Positions 10,301-18,967 are shown, counted from the first letter of the stretch. The stretch is 64,000 nucleotides of DNA from an uncultured Phycisphaerales bacterium (GCA_903845195.1 CAIMWO010000031.1:1-64000); one strand, 5' to 3'. The notes: generated by a model not told the origin, from the sequence alone. Numbers and translations: made by a program.

Positions 10301-12874
10301 CGCATCGGCGCCGGAAGCCAACAAGCCGGACACGAGTGATGCCAGGAGTTCTTGCACCGTCCTCAAGTGAGCCGTGACCCACTGTGTCGGGCGTTCCTGC
10401 TGATTCACTTTGGGGCTCAAGAATCGCAACGGGTGGCACGCCAGCACGCCATCGGTCTTCAGATCGGCGAGTGCTGATGCCAGGTGCTCGATTGTCTCGC
10501 TGTTCGCGACCCACTCGATGTAATCGGGAAGGGTTTCTTTCAGTTCGGGACTCAGGGATGCCGCTTCACTGGATAGATCGATGGCGCGATCCAGCAGTTC
10601 GCGTACCTTGAGCCCGGCCGTCGCCGGCGTGGCCAGCATCGCCTGGTTGAAGGCTTCGAGCGGTTCGAGGTCGTCACGCAGAGCCTTGAGCAGATTGAGT
10701 CGCCGTCGGTGCCAAGCCTTGGGCTTGGTTTGTTGGTCGGCCACCAATCCTTCGTACGTGGTCTTAAGATCGGCAATAAATTCTTTCTTGTCGGTCTGTG
10801 AATCGTGGATCAGGCAACACAGCTGATGCAGCTCCTGTTGTTTGAGACGCGCGTACACCACATCGATGGCCGCCCGTTTCTCGCATACGAAGAGCACCTT
10901 TTTCCCCCGCATAACGTAGTCGGCAATGAGGTTGGTAATGGTTTGCGATTTTCCGGTGCCGGGAGGCCCCTGGATGATGTAACTCGTCCCCAGCCGTGCC
11001 AGGCCGATGGCCGTAGCCTGGGTTGGATCGCAGGAGACAATGTGATATCGCTCCTCCAGCGGCAGCGCCTGCGGCTCTTCCGTTTCCACGGGGCGTGGCA
11101 CCAGCGAGAAGATTGCGTCAAAGGCCGGATTCTCGATCCCGTCGGCCGCCAACTCCGTGTAGTCGCGTACCAGGGTCATTTTCCGGTAGCGGAAATTTCC
11201 CAGTGTCAGACGGCAGAGATCAAAATCCCAGTGGAAGGGGTTGTCGTCGGCATCCTCCCGGAGCGCATAGAACTGCCGTTCCTTTTCGGAAGTCGGTACG
11301 TCATCGCCTGACGGCACCATGTACTGCCGAGGCGCCGGCTTCTCCTGTACGATCTCGCGCAAATGGGTAGGTCTCGGACGAATTCGCGACTTGAAGATCG
11401 CCAGCCCGAGTGGGTGGAAATTCGCCGGGTCGTAGCTGTAATCGACATCCAGAAAGCTGCGAACACCACGGCCCGAAAGACGGGCGCTGCGGCGATAGCG
11501 ATCCAGCCGGCGCTTGGCCAGATCGTGAATAAGATCGATCCGCGGCCGATCCACCTTGGTGGTCGTCACACCCGGTTCGCTGGCCGTCACCTTGGCCGAC
11601 AACTCCTCGTATAGCTGATCGAGCGTCGTTTCCGACAGATCGATCGTGACCGGCAGGTCAATATCGTAAAGCTGCTTGAACAGGTGGCGAACTACTGGAT
11701 TGAGCTCTGCCTCGGTGGTCAGGGGCTGCAGAAAGTAGCTGTCCCGCACCCCCTTCTTCTTGACGAGCTTCACCGGCAGCAGCACCAGCGGCGAATCGTA
11801 TTGTTCCGGAGGCGTGGCCTTGATGTTGGCCCAGCGCAGGAAACATAGCGCCAGACGCAGTTGCTCAAAGCCGAACTCTGCCGCGTCGCGCGCGGCTTCC
11901 GCTTTCAGGCGATCAAGCACGCTCGGAAGATAGACTTGTTCAGTGAAGTTGAGATAGTGGTTCAGGGCGACGGGCTCACCAGCGGAGACCATCTTGGCGA
12001 ACTCGCCGCGCCAGGTAAGGATCTGCTCGGGTCGGATGCTGGCAGCATCAAAAGAGAGGGGGACCGAGGCGTGTGTCAGATTAACGGCCTGCAGCGCTGC
12101 CTTGAAATGCAGCAGGCGATTCCGTCGCGAGACCTCGAAGAGCCGTTCCTGCAGCTTGCTCAGGATGACCTGCTTCTTCGCCCCGGCCGAATCACTGCTG
12201 GCCAGATCGAAGTGGAAATCGACGGCTTGATCGCGGTAGTGTTCGAGATTGTGGATCAGCGTAGGCAGATCCTGTGGCCGCTGGTGCCGGCTCAATTCCG
12301 TCATCCGTACAATGGCCTTGGCCAGCACGGGGTGGAGCTGGGCATTGATGCGGAAAAGGTTTCGCCGGTTGGTGACGAATGTCTGCAGGTCTTCCGGTTG
12401 ATTCAGATCCAGGCTGCAGGTGAGGCTGGCCAGCAGCATGCCCAGGCTGAACACGTCCGACAGCGGATCGTGATGACCAATCTGGTGTTCCCAGCACACG
12501 TATCCCGGCAGGAACACCGGCTTGCTGATTTCCTGGTCACGCACACCAATCTGTAAATTGGCCAGGGCCTCGGGTCCGGCATCAACATCCACCACGCGTT
12601 TGTGCGTCGAAAGCACCTCGACGGCTCCCAGCGGCCGGTCGAGGAGGCGGATCTTGGCCGTGTTCTGCAACGGCGTCTTGGCCGATGCATCCGGGAACCA
12701 TAGTTTCACGCCTTCGACTTGCAGCGCCGCAACACCGTCCAGCGGCGCCACCTTGCCGGCCCCGTGGGTCTGAGCCACCTGCCGGGCCAGAGGAATGAAA
12801 CTGGCCAGAGCGTCTTCGGTGGAGAAGCCGCCGAGCTCAAAACGCGAAAGCAGAAATTCATGAAAGGTGGCCAT
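7373..12874 (-). CDS. kinase-like/DUF4011 helicase/nuclease/WGR fusion
   Basis: This is a 1833-residue multidomain protein. Residues about 100-230 resemble the C-lobe of a Ser/Thr kinase (PGYVCWEHQ, SDVFSLGMLLASL, RHQRP), but the glycine loop, catalytic HRD and DFG motifs are not visible, so it is probably a pseudokinase. The DUF4011 region and a superfamily-1 helicase follow: Walker A GPPGTGKSQTITN near 635, Walker B with DEAS near 1266, and GDEMQLPP as motif III. Near 1645 is a Vsr/DUF559-like nuclease fold (GVLVDTEAHY, then ERE). An acidic linker leads to a C-terminal WGR domain (about 1755-1830), a nucleic-acid-binding module. Mokosh antiphage systems pair COG1112 helicases with kinase and nuclease modules, so this looks like a relative with a different architecture. 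It starts two bases after the stop of the M48 protease gene, so the two are almost certainly co-transcribed. Confidence 0.85.
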   Translation of the reverse strand: MATFHEFLLSRFELGGFSTEDALASFIPLARQVAQTHGAGKVAPLDGVAALQVEGVKLWFPDASAKTPLQNTAKIRLLDRPLGAVEVLSTHKRVVDVDAGPEALANLQIGVRDQEISKPVFLPGYVCWEHQIGHHDPLSDVFSLGMLLASLTCSLDLNQPEDLQTFVTNRRNLFRINAQLHPVLAKAIVRMTELSRHQRPQDLPTLIHNLEHYRDQAVDFHFDLASSDSAGAKKQVILSKLQERLFEVSRRNRLLHFKAALQAVNLTHASVPLSFDAASIRPEQILTWRGEFAKMVSAGEPVALNHYLNFTEQVYLPSVLDRLKAEAARDAAEFGFEQLRLALCFLRWANIKATPPEQYDSPLVLLPVKLVKKKGVRDSYFLQPLTTEAELNPVVRHLFKQLYDIDLPVTIDLSETTLDQLYEELSAKVTASEPGVTTTKVDRPRIDLIHDLAKRRLDRYRRSARLSGRGVRSFLDVDYSYDPANFHPLGLAIFKSRIRPRPTHLREIVQEKPAPRQYMVPSGDDVPTSEKERQFYALREDADDNPFHWDFDLCRLTLGNFRYRKMTLVRDYTELAADGIENPAFDAIFSLVPRPVETEEPQALPLEERYHIVSCDPTQATAIGLARLGTSYIIQGPPGTGKSQTITNLIADYVMRGKKVLFVCEKRAAIDVVYARLKQQELHQLCCLIHDSQTDKKEFIADLKTTYEGLVADQQTKPKAWHRRRLNLLKALRDDLEPLEAFNQAMLATPATAGLKVRELLDRAIDLSSEAASLSPELKETLPDYIEWVANSETIEHLASALADLKTDGVLACHPLRFLSPKVNQQERPTQWVTAHLRTVQELLASLVSGLLASGADARYWGCLSEALVLMDYACRMESLASRKLMGLLDERSALADRYAQANKKRRSLQAALVQAQEATKHWRNKLPEDEVLLAIEQAQAVEGRFLAMLKPSWWRLRKVLRSRYHFAAHAIKPRWSQVLMALDKEYKATAALAQADQDTRASLGVTDSLETIAQQVQEAQRWLERMPPASLPLHASLLASEGASAIVAKLAGLASTARQLEAACQGFLEDISAKPLEELQKDLQTLEHSLEMLPDFLFCLEQLGHLPPKLACAFRTLPLNTRGLEAAILNRCIDDLFRSDRVLNRFTGSVRDAHVQRLARLSQKWHEVNASAVLEKARQGFIEHLRLSAKPAGGLTSEQKEFKAAYSRGRRELEHEFGKVMRHKSIRDLVAGDSGLVISDLKPVWLMSPLSVCDTLPLRVDQFDVVIFDEASQITLEEAVPAIFRAQQAIVVGDEMQLPPTDFFSAKTDSADEEGLLLSENGQTYEYDLSSNSFLNHAAKNLSSRMLGWHYRSRSESLISFSNWAFYDGKLLTVPETQTAVTARPEILAENPEDGTANVDQLLDRPVSFHLMARGVYDSRRNATEAQYIAHLVRGLLHDDEHPSVGIVAFSEAQQTEIESALSRLAEEDKSFGERLEAEYERQIEGQYAGLLIKNLENIQGDERDVIILSVCYGNDPAGKMRMNFGPINQSGGEKRLNVAFSRAKHHMAVVSSIRHIAITNDYNDGANCLKTYLQYAAACSVGDTPGSHRILRELAVWGELEEQGDTRPSVVVEQIATALKHRGYAIDTGVGMSHFRCDIAARRHGELGYRLGVLVDTEAHYQQDDLLEREMLRPQLLSAFGWQVAHVLCRDWYQDRPAVLERLIQMIELGRDALQALEPEDAGDDAWAELDAETADEDEDTVPPPNPSEPAPSAEPSTAPRYFEFVAGSSDKFWEVVVKDNTLTVRFGRIGTQGQTQTKIFADANIAAHAARRLIAEKSGKGYKEKLTHGA

Positions 12875-12876
12875 GT

Positions 12877-14103
12877 TTACGTCGCCGCCTCCTGCGCCTT
12901 GGCCACGATGGCACTGGCTTCGGCGTCCAACGCCTCGAGCTGTTTCTTTCGGAGGTTGAGTTCCTTGGTCGCCAGCTGACGAAACCTGTCGCCCAGACCC
13001 AGTTCGTCGCTCAGGAGCAATGCTGCGGCCAGCGGCGCGTCCTCCAGATCGCGGTCCGCCGTCGCGAAATCCAGGAGCACATAACAGTAATAGTCCCGAA
13101 GTTTGTCCGTGACGCCGGCGAGATCCTCCGCTAATTCCTCATCGATGGCCGAGGCTGGCGCAAAGTCGTCAAAGAACAGTCGTGCATGGGCGAGCTGGGC
13201 CTCGGTGTGCAGCCAACTCGGCCGCAGAAAACGACCCACGAGACGGCGGGTCATGGCGGCAACCCGCTGTTGGCCGAGGAGATCGAGATCCTCAAGCGAC
13301 AAAGCCCCTTCGATCACCTGGGCGATTTCGTCGCCCGCCGATTGGGGATTCCCCACCCATAATTGAAGCGCACGAGCCCGTATAAAGGTCTCAGGATGGG
13401 TCACGCCCTCCGTTCGCGGATGACCCTTAGCAAAGATTTCATCGGTCTGTCGCAGATAGCTCTCGGCCGCAACATCCGTGGTGCCGGTTTCGATCCGGAC
13501 CAGCGCTGTGATCGTGGACGCCAGATCCTTGGTCGCCTGATATGCGGCGCGGTCACAAAGAACTTCAGTATAGAGCCCCAGCAGCCGGGCGCTGGCCTGA
13601 TGTGCCGGCTGGGCCTGCGCATCGTTGCACATGGCCGAGAGCATCTGCGTGGCGACCAGGTATTCGTGCCAGCGGTCTAGCAGGGCAAAATGCATGAGTT
13701 CATGGCCGAGAACGCATTTCAGTTCTACGGGAGTGAGGGTCGTGAGTAACGGCCCGACAAAGACGATGTGGGCTTCGCCCGGCATGTACGCCAGTGACGC
13801 GTTCAACGCGCCGCCGCCTGACGATTGGTAGAAGGTCACGGGGCAGGAAAGATTGAGTGCGGATGCCACTTCGTCGAACGCTGCGTACAGCGTCGGATTC
13901 GCATCACGTTCGATGCGGTAAGTGGCTTTGAGGAGGTCCAGTTTTACAGCCTCGTTATTCTGTGCGCGCAGACGATCAGTGGAAAACCAGTTCCACAGTT
14001 CTGCTTCCTGAGCCTGCAGATGAAGCACCAGTTCCGTGTGGTAGCGCAGAGGCTCTAGTGGGAGGATCGAAACTGTGGTCTCATCGTCGTTGTCTCGTGT
14101 CAT
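12877..14103 (-). CDS. M48-like zinc metalloprotease
   Basis: This encodes a 408-residue protein with a clear zincin motif, GHELMHFALL, at about residue 135 (HExxH). A second cluster, TEVLCDRAAYQAT, about 65 residues on supplies the likely third zinc ligand and the following Asp. No membrane segments are evident, unlike classical HtpX/Ste24, so it is probably soluble. The ATG at 14103 has an AAGGA site nine bases upstream; a GTG at 14136 would add 11 residues but lacks such a site. The gene leads a two-gene operon with the helicase, with a two-base gap. The C-terminus is helical and Lys/Glu-rich, possibly coiled. A protease paired with a helicase-nuclease suggests regulated activation or cleavage, but that is inference. 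Confidence 0.8.
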   Translation of the reverse strand: MTRDNDDETTVSILPLEPLRYHTELVLHLQAQEAELWNWFSTDRLRAQNNEAVKLDLLKATYRIERDANPTLYAAFDEVASALNLSCPVTFYQSSGGGALNASLAYMPGEAHIVFVGPLLTTLTPVELKCVLGHELMHFALLDRWHEYLVATQMLSAMCNDAQAQPAHQASARLLGLYTEVLCDRAAYQATKDLASTITALVRIETGTTDVAAESYLRQTDEIFAKGHPRTEGVTHPETFIRARALQLWVGNPQSAGDEIAQVIEGALSLEDLDLLGQQRVAAMTRRLVGRFLRPSWLHTEAQLAHARLFFDDFAPASAIDEELAEDLAGVTDKLRDYYCYVLLDFATADRDLEDAPLAAALLLSDELGLGDRFRQLATKELNLRKKQLEALDAEASAIVAKAQEAAT

Positions 14104-14470
14104 GTTTGCGGTCCTTGCTCTGTTGCTGCTGGGCACGATTGTCGGTCAGGGTTCAGATCCTCAATAGAATAGTAGATAGCGGTGAATTGTGCACGAATGC
14201 CTGAGCATACCTACGCCCCGACCTCGCGAGGACGGGTGACGGTTCCGGTCCACCGAGGAATCGGTGGCGTTGCCAGCATCGCTCCAGCGGCGAAATGCCA
14301 AGTCAAGCATCATATCGCCAGCGCTGAGGACCGGTGGTTGTGGTTGGAGACGAGAGCCGTTCAAATCGACTACGCTCTCTTCGACCCTGCTAGAGCCATC
14401 GTTTAAGTAATGTCGCCGAGACCGCAGACTCTCTGAAACCCCACGGATTCCATAAAAACAGCTCATGGAC
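14104..14470. other. intergenic stretch, no gene seen
   Basis: This lies between the divergent protease operon and the glycosylase-like gene. Short open frames on both strands lack ribosome sites and any recognisable protein features. The only structure noted is the promoter dyad that follows at 14471. Confidence 0.5.
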
Positions 14471-14501
14471 TATAAGGGTGGGGGTAGCTCTCCCTTATAA
14501 T
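14471..14501 (+). promoter_or_regulatory. promoter -10 box inside an inverted repeat
   Basis: A perfect -10 hexamer TATAAT (14496-14501) lies 57 bases before the next gene. It overlaps the right arm of an 8-bp inverted repeat, TATAAGGG at 14471-14478 and CCCTTATA at 14492-14499. The -35 region is poor. The dyad position fits an operator that would block the promoter. Confidence 0.5.
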
Positions 14502-14557
14502 AGAGTATATGGGCACCGCTTTTCCCTGGTGCCCTGTGCACTCGCGGAGACACGATC

Positions 14558-15682
14558 ATGCCCACTCAATTGCTCAACGCCGTGGCCCAGTTAGTGTACA
14601 CCAAGTATGACCCTCGTAACTTCCCCGAAGACGTAACGCGTGAGGTGTTCGAGCACTTGGTGCAAACCCCCGGCCTCATGGCGCAGTACCAAGACTGCCT
14701 CCTGCGTGGTATCGGAAGCAACACGTTGCACAAAAATATCGGCCAGCGGGTTAAGGAGCGTCTCGGCGCTGAGAGCTGTGGCTATGGCAAGTGTAATCCC
14801 GCCAAAGCCCTCATCACTGGTTACACCAAACTCCGCCCGCACCCCAAGACTACGCTACCTGCCCCCAGCCAGAAAGTCGTCACCCCCGTCGGCGTGAGTC
14901 CCCAGCAGAAGACCACCTCCTGCTGCTTCCCCTTCGGTCAGCCGCTCCAGGAACTCCGGCAGGACGACCGAAGTCCCAAGAAGGTCTTTGTACTCGGCGT
15001 CTACGCCAGTGCCGTTCACGCCCGCTGGATTGGCCCAGATGGCCGCGACGCAGTGCGGGCGCTGGCGGTGGCCAGTGAGCCGTATATCTTTTGGCGAGGC
15101 GAGGGGGCCGATGCCCTCATCAGCCGTATTTCGATCCCTTCTGCAGCAGGCCGTCTGGTTCCGGCCGATCCTCAGTTCAACGGTCCATCCGGCAGCGCGT
15201 TAGACGAAAAGTTCCTCCGGCCTCTGGGCCTCACCCGTGATCAGGCCTGGCTGAGCGATCTGGTGCCCCACAGCTGTGCCAACGAAAGTCAGGCCAAAGC
15301 GATCCAGCGCGTCTATCTGCCCCTGGCCGCACAGCACGGCCTGCCAATCCCCTCAATTCCCTCAGTGCCCGAAGAACTGGCCGATGCGCCACGCCGGGCA
15401 GCGATCCTGGAGGAATTGCGGGAATCGCAGGCGAGTGTTCTCATACTACTGGGCGATCAGCCCATCCGCTGGTTCCTGCGGTTCTTCGACTCACGCTGGT
15501 CGAGACTCTCGGATTTCGGCGCCTACGGCCGCTTGCACGCGACGAAGATCGATGGGAAGGACTGGCAGGTGCTGCCCCTGGTCCATCCACGTCAGGCGGG
15601 GCGGCTGGGGTTCTCGTCGGCGCACTGGTTTGAGGAACACGAGCGGTGGGCCAAGACCGCGGCGGGCGAGCTGTTGCCATGA
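14558..15682 (+). CDS. uracil-DNA-glycosylase-superfamily-like protein
   Basis: This encodes a 374-residue protein in two parts. Residues 1 to about 120 are a helical region of unknown type ending in a Pro/Thr-rich linker. The rest resembles the uracil-DNA glycosylase fold: a first beta strand and loop (VFVLGVYASAVHARW), a middle strand (ASVLILLGDQPIRWF) and a late VLPLVHPRQAG segment in the place of the HP-x-x minor-groove loop. The usual GQDPY-type water-activating motif is replaced, so substrate and activity are uncertain. It may bind or excise unusual bases. A dedicated promoter with a dyad precedes it and it stands alone. Base composition is like its neighbours. The assignment rests on motif order only. 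Confidence 0.5.
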   Translation: MPTQLLNAVAQLVYTKYDPRNFPEDVTREVFEHLVQTPGLMAQYQDCLLRGIGSNTLHKNIGQRVKERLGAESCGYGKCNPAKALITGYTKLRPHPKTTLPAPSQKVVTPVGVSPQQKTTSCCFPFGQPLQELRQDDRSPKKVFVLGVYASAVHARWIGPDGRDAVRALAVASEPYIFWRGEGADALISRISIPSAAGRLVPADPQFNGPSGSALDEKFLRPLGLTRDQAWLSDLVPHSCANESQAKAIQRVYLPLAAQHGLPIPSIPSVPEELADAPRRAAILEELRESQASVLILLGDQPIRWFLRFFDSRWSRLSDFGAYGRLHATKIDGKDWQVLPLVHPRQAGRLGFSSAHWFEEHERWAKTAAGELLP

Positions 15683-15734
15683 TGCGGCAAGGGGCGGTCT
15701 CAGGACTGGCGGTAGGACGCCGAAAGAGCCCAAG

Positions 15735-15875
15735 GCGTGGTAGGTGGGACGGCCCGTGCGACGGCTCAAAATCTCACTCCGCCGTGCTGCGCTTGGCACT
15801 CACTGACGAGCATAACTGAACCGTGAAGCGTGTAGATACATTAGCCCGTTCAGATCCTCCCACCGCTAGCGGTGT
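15735..15875. repeat. imperfect direct repeat, copy 1 (left of fic)
   Basis: This resembles 17985-18122. Shared blocks are ggtgggacggc, ctccgcc, gtgcgctt, and ctcactgacgagcataact with its continuation aaccgtgaa. It ends in ttagcccgttca...ccaccgctag, matching the ttaacctgctca...ccgccgctac that runs into the second attachment site, so it may be an older element right end with a decayed core. Confidence 0.6.
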
Positions 15876-16011
15876 CGGGCTGTCCTTCCCTTTATGGACG
15901 TGGAATCGCGTAAGCTTGGCAAGCCATTATTCAGCGGTTGCCACGGGCACTTCCTTCGAATTCTGCCGAATCTACTGCCATCTCACCCACCAGTAAGAAA
16001 CACTGCGTCAT

Positions 16012-17508
16012 CTACTGAAAGTACTCTCGGCGCACCACTTCCTGCATGCGTTCGACCTCATTATCGGTGAGTTCGGAGAACTGCGAAGCACGCTTGTTCG
16101 CCGACAGTTTTCCTCCGTTGTTTACGCACAACCGGATGAACAGGTCGATCGCCTTGTCGGGCATGTCTACAATGGCCTGCAGCCCGCTCTTGCTGGCGTC
16201 GTAGTGTTGGAGGAATCTGAGTTCTTCCGCCAGATCCGTTTCAATCGCACGCTGAACGAAGCCAAAGAGCGCTTCGGTCTGCGTTGTCATATCCAAATAG
16301 CGGTAGTACCGGCCCGAATCGGTCGTGACCGTCAGGTGACCGTCGTCACTGAGGATGTAATCGAGCAGTGGCAGGAGTTCCCTTGAGAACGCTTCCAGCG
16401 CCGCGTCATAAGCGGCTGGATCCTGCAGCATGGTTGCAGAGACCGGGAAGATCACGCCGGTCGGTGTGTACTTGCGCCGTGCCAGGATGTTGTGGATCAG
16501 AAATCGATGGATGCGACCATTGCCATCCTCGAAGGGATGCATGTAGACGAAGCCAAACGCCACCGCGGCGGCGTGCACCACCGGATGCACGCGCGCGGCA
16601 CCCAGACGTGCGTGGGAAGAGTACATACCCTCCATCAAGCTTTCCAAGTCCTCATGCTTGGGGGCCACGTAATGCACACGTTCACGCTGGTAGGCCTGCG
16701 ATTCGCCCACGTAGTTCTGGATGTGGCGGTAGTCGGCCTCGGCATACCGCGGATCAACAATCCGGTTCTGCAGGTTGATGAGCGGGGCCTTGGCGAAGAA
16801 ATCGTCTCTCTCCGCCACATGCAATAGGGCCACAAAACGCTCGACACGTGAGGCATCTAAGGCTACCGACTCGATCTCAAAGGAAGACTTCGTCTCCTTC
16901 GTGTAGAGATAGCTAAGGGCGCGGCGCAGAACCTCGCGAGGAAAGGCCGACAAAACCTCCTGGCATTTTGCGGGCAGGTCCATCTTCTCGAAGGCACGCA
17001 GGGCCTCGGTGCGGCGTACCATGGGGCAGAACCGCACGTCACCCAAGAGGTTATCGTTGATATAGTGGCGGCGCACCTGAACCGGATCGGCAGTGCAGTA
17101 CTCGCTGGCTTCAAGCAAGTCCACGTAGCTGCCCGTGGCGATGTCCTCCAGCGGGAGCCGCCGGCCCGTCAGGAGTTCATAGAGATACCAGAGGCGACGG
17201 GCGTATTTGCCGGTTGGCTTTCGGCGGATGTATGCCAGAAGATCCTCGGGTTCTGCGTGCTCAAACACCGCAGCCAAAGTGGTCAGATTGGTGCCGTCAT
17301 ATTTGAGGGCGAACTCGAGTTCCTCCCCCAAAGAGCCGTCCGTGGCGTAGGACGCAGGGAAGATGTCGAGGGTGGACCCTGCTTCGACACGCGTCTGCCG
17401 CATGCCAGCCACCATCGAACGGTGCCAGTTCGGCATAACTTGGAGGCCAAAACGTGCGATCAGGGCCTCGTAGCCGACAGCCTGCGACGCTATATTTTTA
17501 GTGGCCAT
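16012..17508 (-). CDS. Fic/DOC family protein (AMPylase-like)
   Basis: This encodes a 498-residue protein with a complete Fic active site, HPFEDGNGRIHR, at about 320-331. The His, the phosphate-binding GNGR loop and the second Arg are all present, so nucleotidyl transfer (usually AMP onto a target hydroxyl) is expected. Upstream, near residue 207, KSSFEIES resembles the inhibitory helix motif (S/T)xxxE(G/N) found in self-regulated Fic proteins, though the final position is Ser. A C-terminal region of about 120 residues ends in a helical DNA-binding-like segment. It stands alone and is flanked by two copies of a roughly 100-bp imperfect repeat, suggesting it moved as a unit. The target is unknown; it could be a toxin, a defence effector or a regulator. 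Confidence 0.85.
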   Translation of the reverse strand: MATKNIASQAVGYEALIARFGLQVMPNWHRSMVAGMRQTRVEAGSTLDIFPASYATDGSLGEELEFALKYDGTNLTTLAAVFEHAEPEDLLAYIRRKPTGKYARRLWYLYELLTGRRLPLEDIATGSYVDLLEASEYCTADPVQVRRHYINDNLLGDVRFCPMVRRTEALRAFEKMDLPAKCQEVLSAFPREVLRRALSYLYTKETKSSFEIESVALDASRVERFVALLHVAERDDFFAKAPLINLQNRIVDPRYAEADYRHIQNYVGESQAYQRERVHYVAPKHEDLESLMEGMYSSHARLGAARVHPVVHAAAVAFGFVYMHPFEDGNGRIHRFLIHNILARRKYTPTGVIFPVSATMLQDPAAYDAALEAFSRELLPLLDYILSDDGHLTVTTDSGRYYRYLDMTTQTEALFGFVQRAIETDLAEELRFLQHYDASKSGLQAIVDMPDKAIDLFIRLCVNNGGKLSANKRASQFSELTDNEVERMQEVVRREYFQ

Positions 17509-17984
17509 TCAGAAATCATCCGCAAAAACTTCTTTAACGAATCAAAAACACATAAAAATCGCGTCTCTGTGTGATAAATCTTATTACAGAATATCGTGCT
17601 AATAGGCAGTTGGCTACAGAAATCGTTGCGAAGCACGTAAAACTACTCGAATATGATCTATCGACGTTAAAAATCTCTTTTGCGTATAACTCGTGTTATT
17701 GACCAGACCTAAGCGGCGACCGCCATGAGCAGCTGCTCACAATTCCTAGCAGAGCGAGTAACCCGCTGGCCTTCGCGACGTTGTGTCCGTGAGTTTCCTG
17801 TGGGCGTCCTAGCGTGTCTGAAACGACTGGGTGTGCCGGCAATCGATTGGCCGTCGTGCAGAATCGACCGGGCGTGAACCACGACACGGCCAGGGAAGTC
17901 GGCGGCGGCGTCGATAGTGTAGAAAACAATGGGGTCAACCGCTCGAAGGGGTGAGGGAAAAGCCCCGCGGACACGAGGACAGAG
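17509..17984. other. AT-rich intergenic stretch, no gene seen
   Basis: This is the upstream region of the reverse fic gene. The first 200 bases are clearly more AT-rich than the surroundings and probably hold its promoter, but I cannot place convincing hexamers. No frame here looks coding. Confidence 0.5.
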
Positions 17985-18120
17985 CCTAGGTCCGGGTGGG
18001 TGGGACGGCACGTGCAAAGGCTCGACGCCTTGCTCCGCCATGGTGCGCTTGTTGCTCACTGACGAGCATAACTAAACCGTGAAACGCGTGTCGGCTCGTT
18101 AACCTGCTCAAGCCATACCG
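17985..18120. repeat. imperfect direct repeat, copy 2 (right of fic)
   Basis: This is the second copy of the repeat at 15735-15875. It abuts the second attachment core at 18121, so it is the natural candidate for the conserved right terminus of the first integrated element. Confidence 0.6.
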
Positions 18121-18138
18121 CCGCTACTTCTTATCTGA
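18121..18138. repeat. second attachment-site copy
   Basis: This is an exact copy of the 18-bp tRNA-end sequence at 133-150. It marks the junction between a first element (left) and a second element (right) that carries an integrase. The DNA to its right, 18139-18304, matches copy 1 at 151-330 imperfectly and holds no complete gene. Confidence 0.8.
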
Positions 18139-18304
18139 TAAATGTTTACGATCAAATTATAGGCCATTTTTGTTATGCCAAATGTAGTAAAATTACCACC
18201 ATTTTTGCGAATCAGTCCGTCGCTTCCGGTGTCTACCGACTCCATTTCGACTCGCGGACTCGCTAGTTTTCTGCGCCAATGGGACGCGCAATCGCAGGCG
18301 AACT

Positions 18305-18835
18305 CTAACGCGTTGCCGGCTTTTTGAACCGCTCCCATGCAGCCTTCGTTTGCGCCACGATCAGGCGCCGCTCGATGGCCGCATAGCGTGCTTTCGCCTT
18401 GTGAATCAACGGAGAGGGAAGGGCTTGCCAAAAGCGCAGCGCGACCCGTATCTGGTGGTCCAGTGCCGGGATCGGTAAGCGCTTCTCCACCAACGCGCTC
18501 AGGTAATCAAAGGGAATAGCCTGTTTAGAATCCCGTAGCGCCGCGGCCGTCGCCGTGTAGACTGGCAGGGGGCACCGCAGCGGCCGGGATGCTTCCCGTC
18601 GTTCCGTAAGCTCTTGCCTGCCGTCCGTGGTATCGACCCGGTAATGCTCCGGCCTCGTGCCTCTGCGACGGAGGCGCGGCTGATCTTGTTGCTCGACGTA
18701 CGCGTTGAGTAGCTCGATATTGCGCAGGATCCCGCCTGACACCGCACCAGTCTCCGGGTACGACGTGAGCAACTCCGCGAGCAGCCGCCGCATTTCCTGT
18801 ATGACGGCAAGGGGGTCTGGAGGCCTTCGACGCAT
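18305..18835 (-). CDS. hypothetical protein at element left end
   Basis: This encodes a predicted 176-residue basic, helical protein (MRRRPPDPLAVIQEMRRLL... to WERFKKPATR). I do not recognise the family. Its C-terminal end is the part duplicated, in broken form, next to the tRNA. The ATG at 18835 is a compromise; an upstream ATG at 18946 would overlap the promoter-like sequence used by the divergent excisionase-integrase genes. Its place between the attachment core and the integrase suggests an element-encoded accessory protein. Confidence 0.45.
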   Translation of the reverse strand: MRRRPPDPLAVIQEMRRLLAELLTSYPETGAVSGGILRNIELLNAYVEQQDQPRLRRRGTRPEHYRVDTTDGRQELTERREASRPLRCPLPVYTATAAALRDSKQAIPFDYLSALVEKRLPIPALDHQIRVALRFWQALPSPLIHKAKARYAAIERRLIVAQTKAAWERFKKPATR

Positions 18836-18939
18836 TGGGCAATTCCGTTCTCGTTGCGGGTGTCTCGGTCTTCTTTTATTCGACGGACCATCGGCTGGCA
18901 ACTGGGAACTTCCTACAGGGTCAATGTCACTTATTTTAA

Positions 18940-18967
18940 TTGACATAAGGGGCATTTGCGCTACACT
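18940..18967 (+). promoter_or_regulatory. sigma-70-type promoter for xis-int
   Basis: A perfect -35 box TTGACA (18940-18945) is followed after 16 bases by TACACT (18962-18967). It points toward the HTH and integrase genes about 200 bases downstream. A partial dyad (tgtcac...ttgaca) overlaps the -35 box. Confidence 0.55.
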
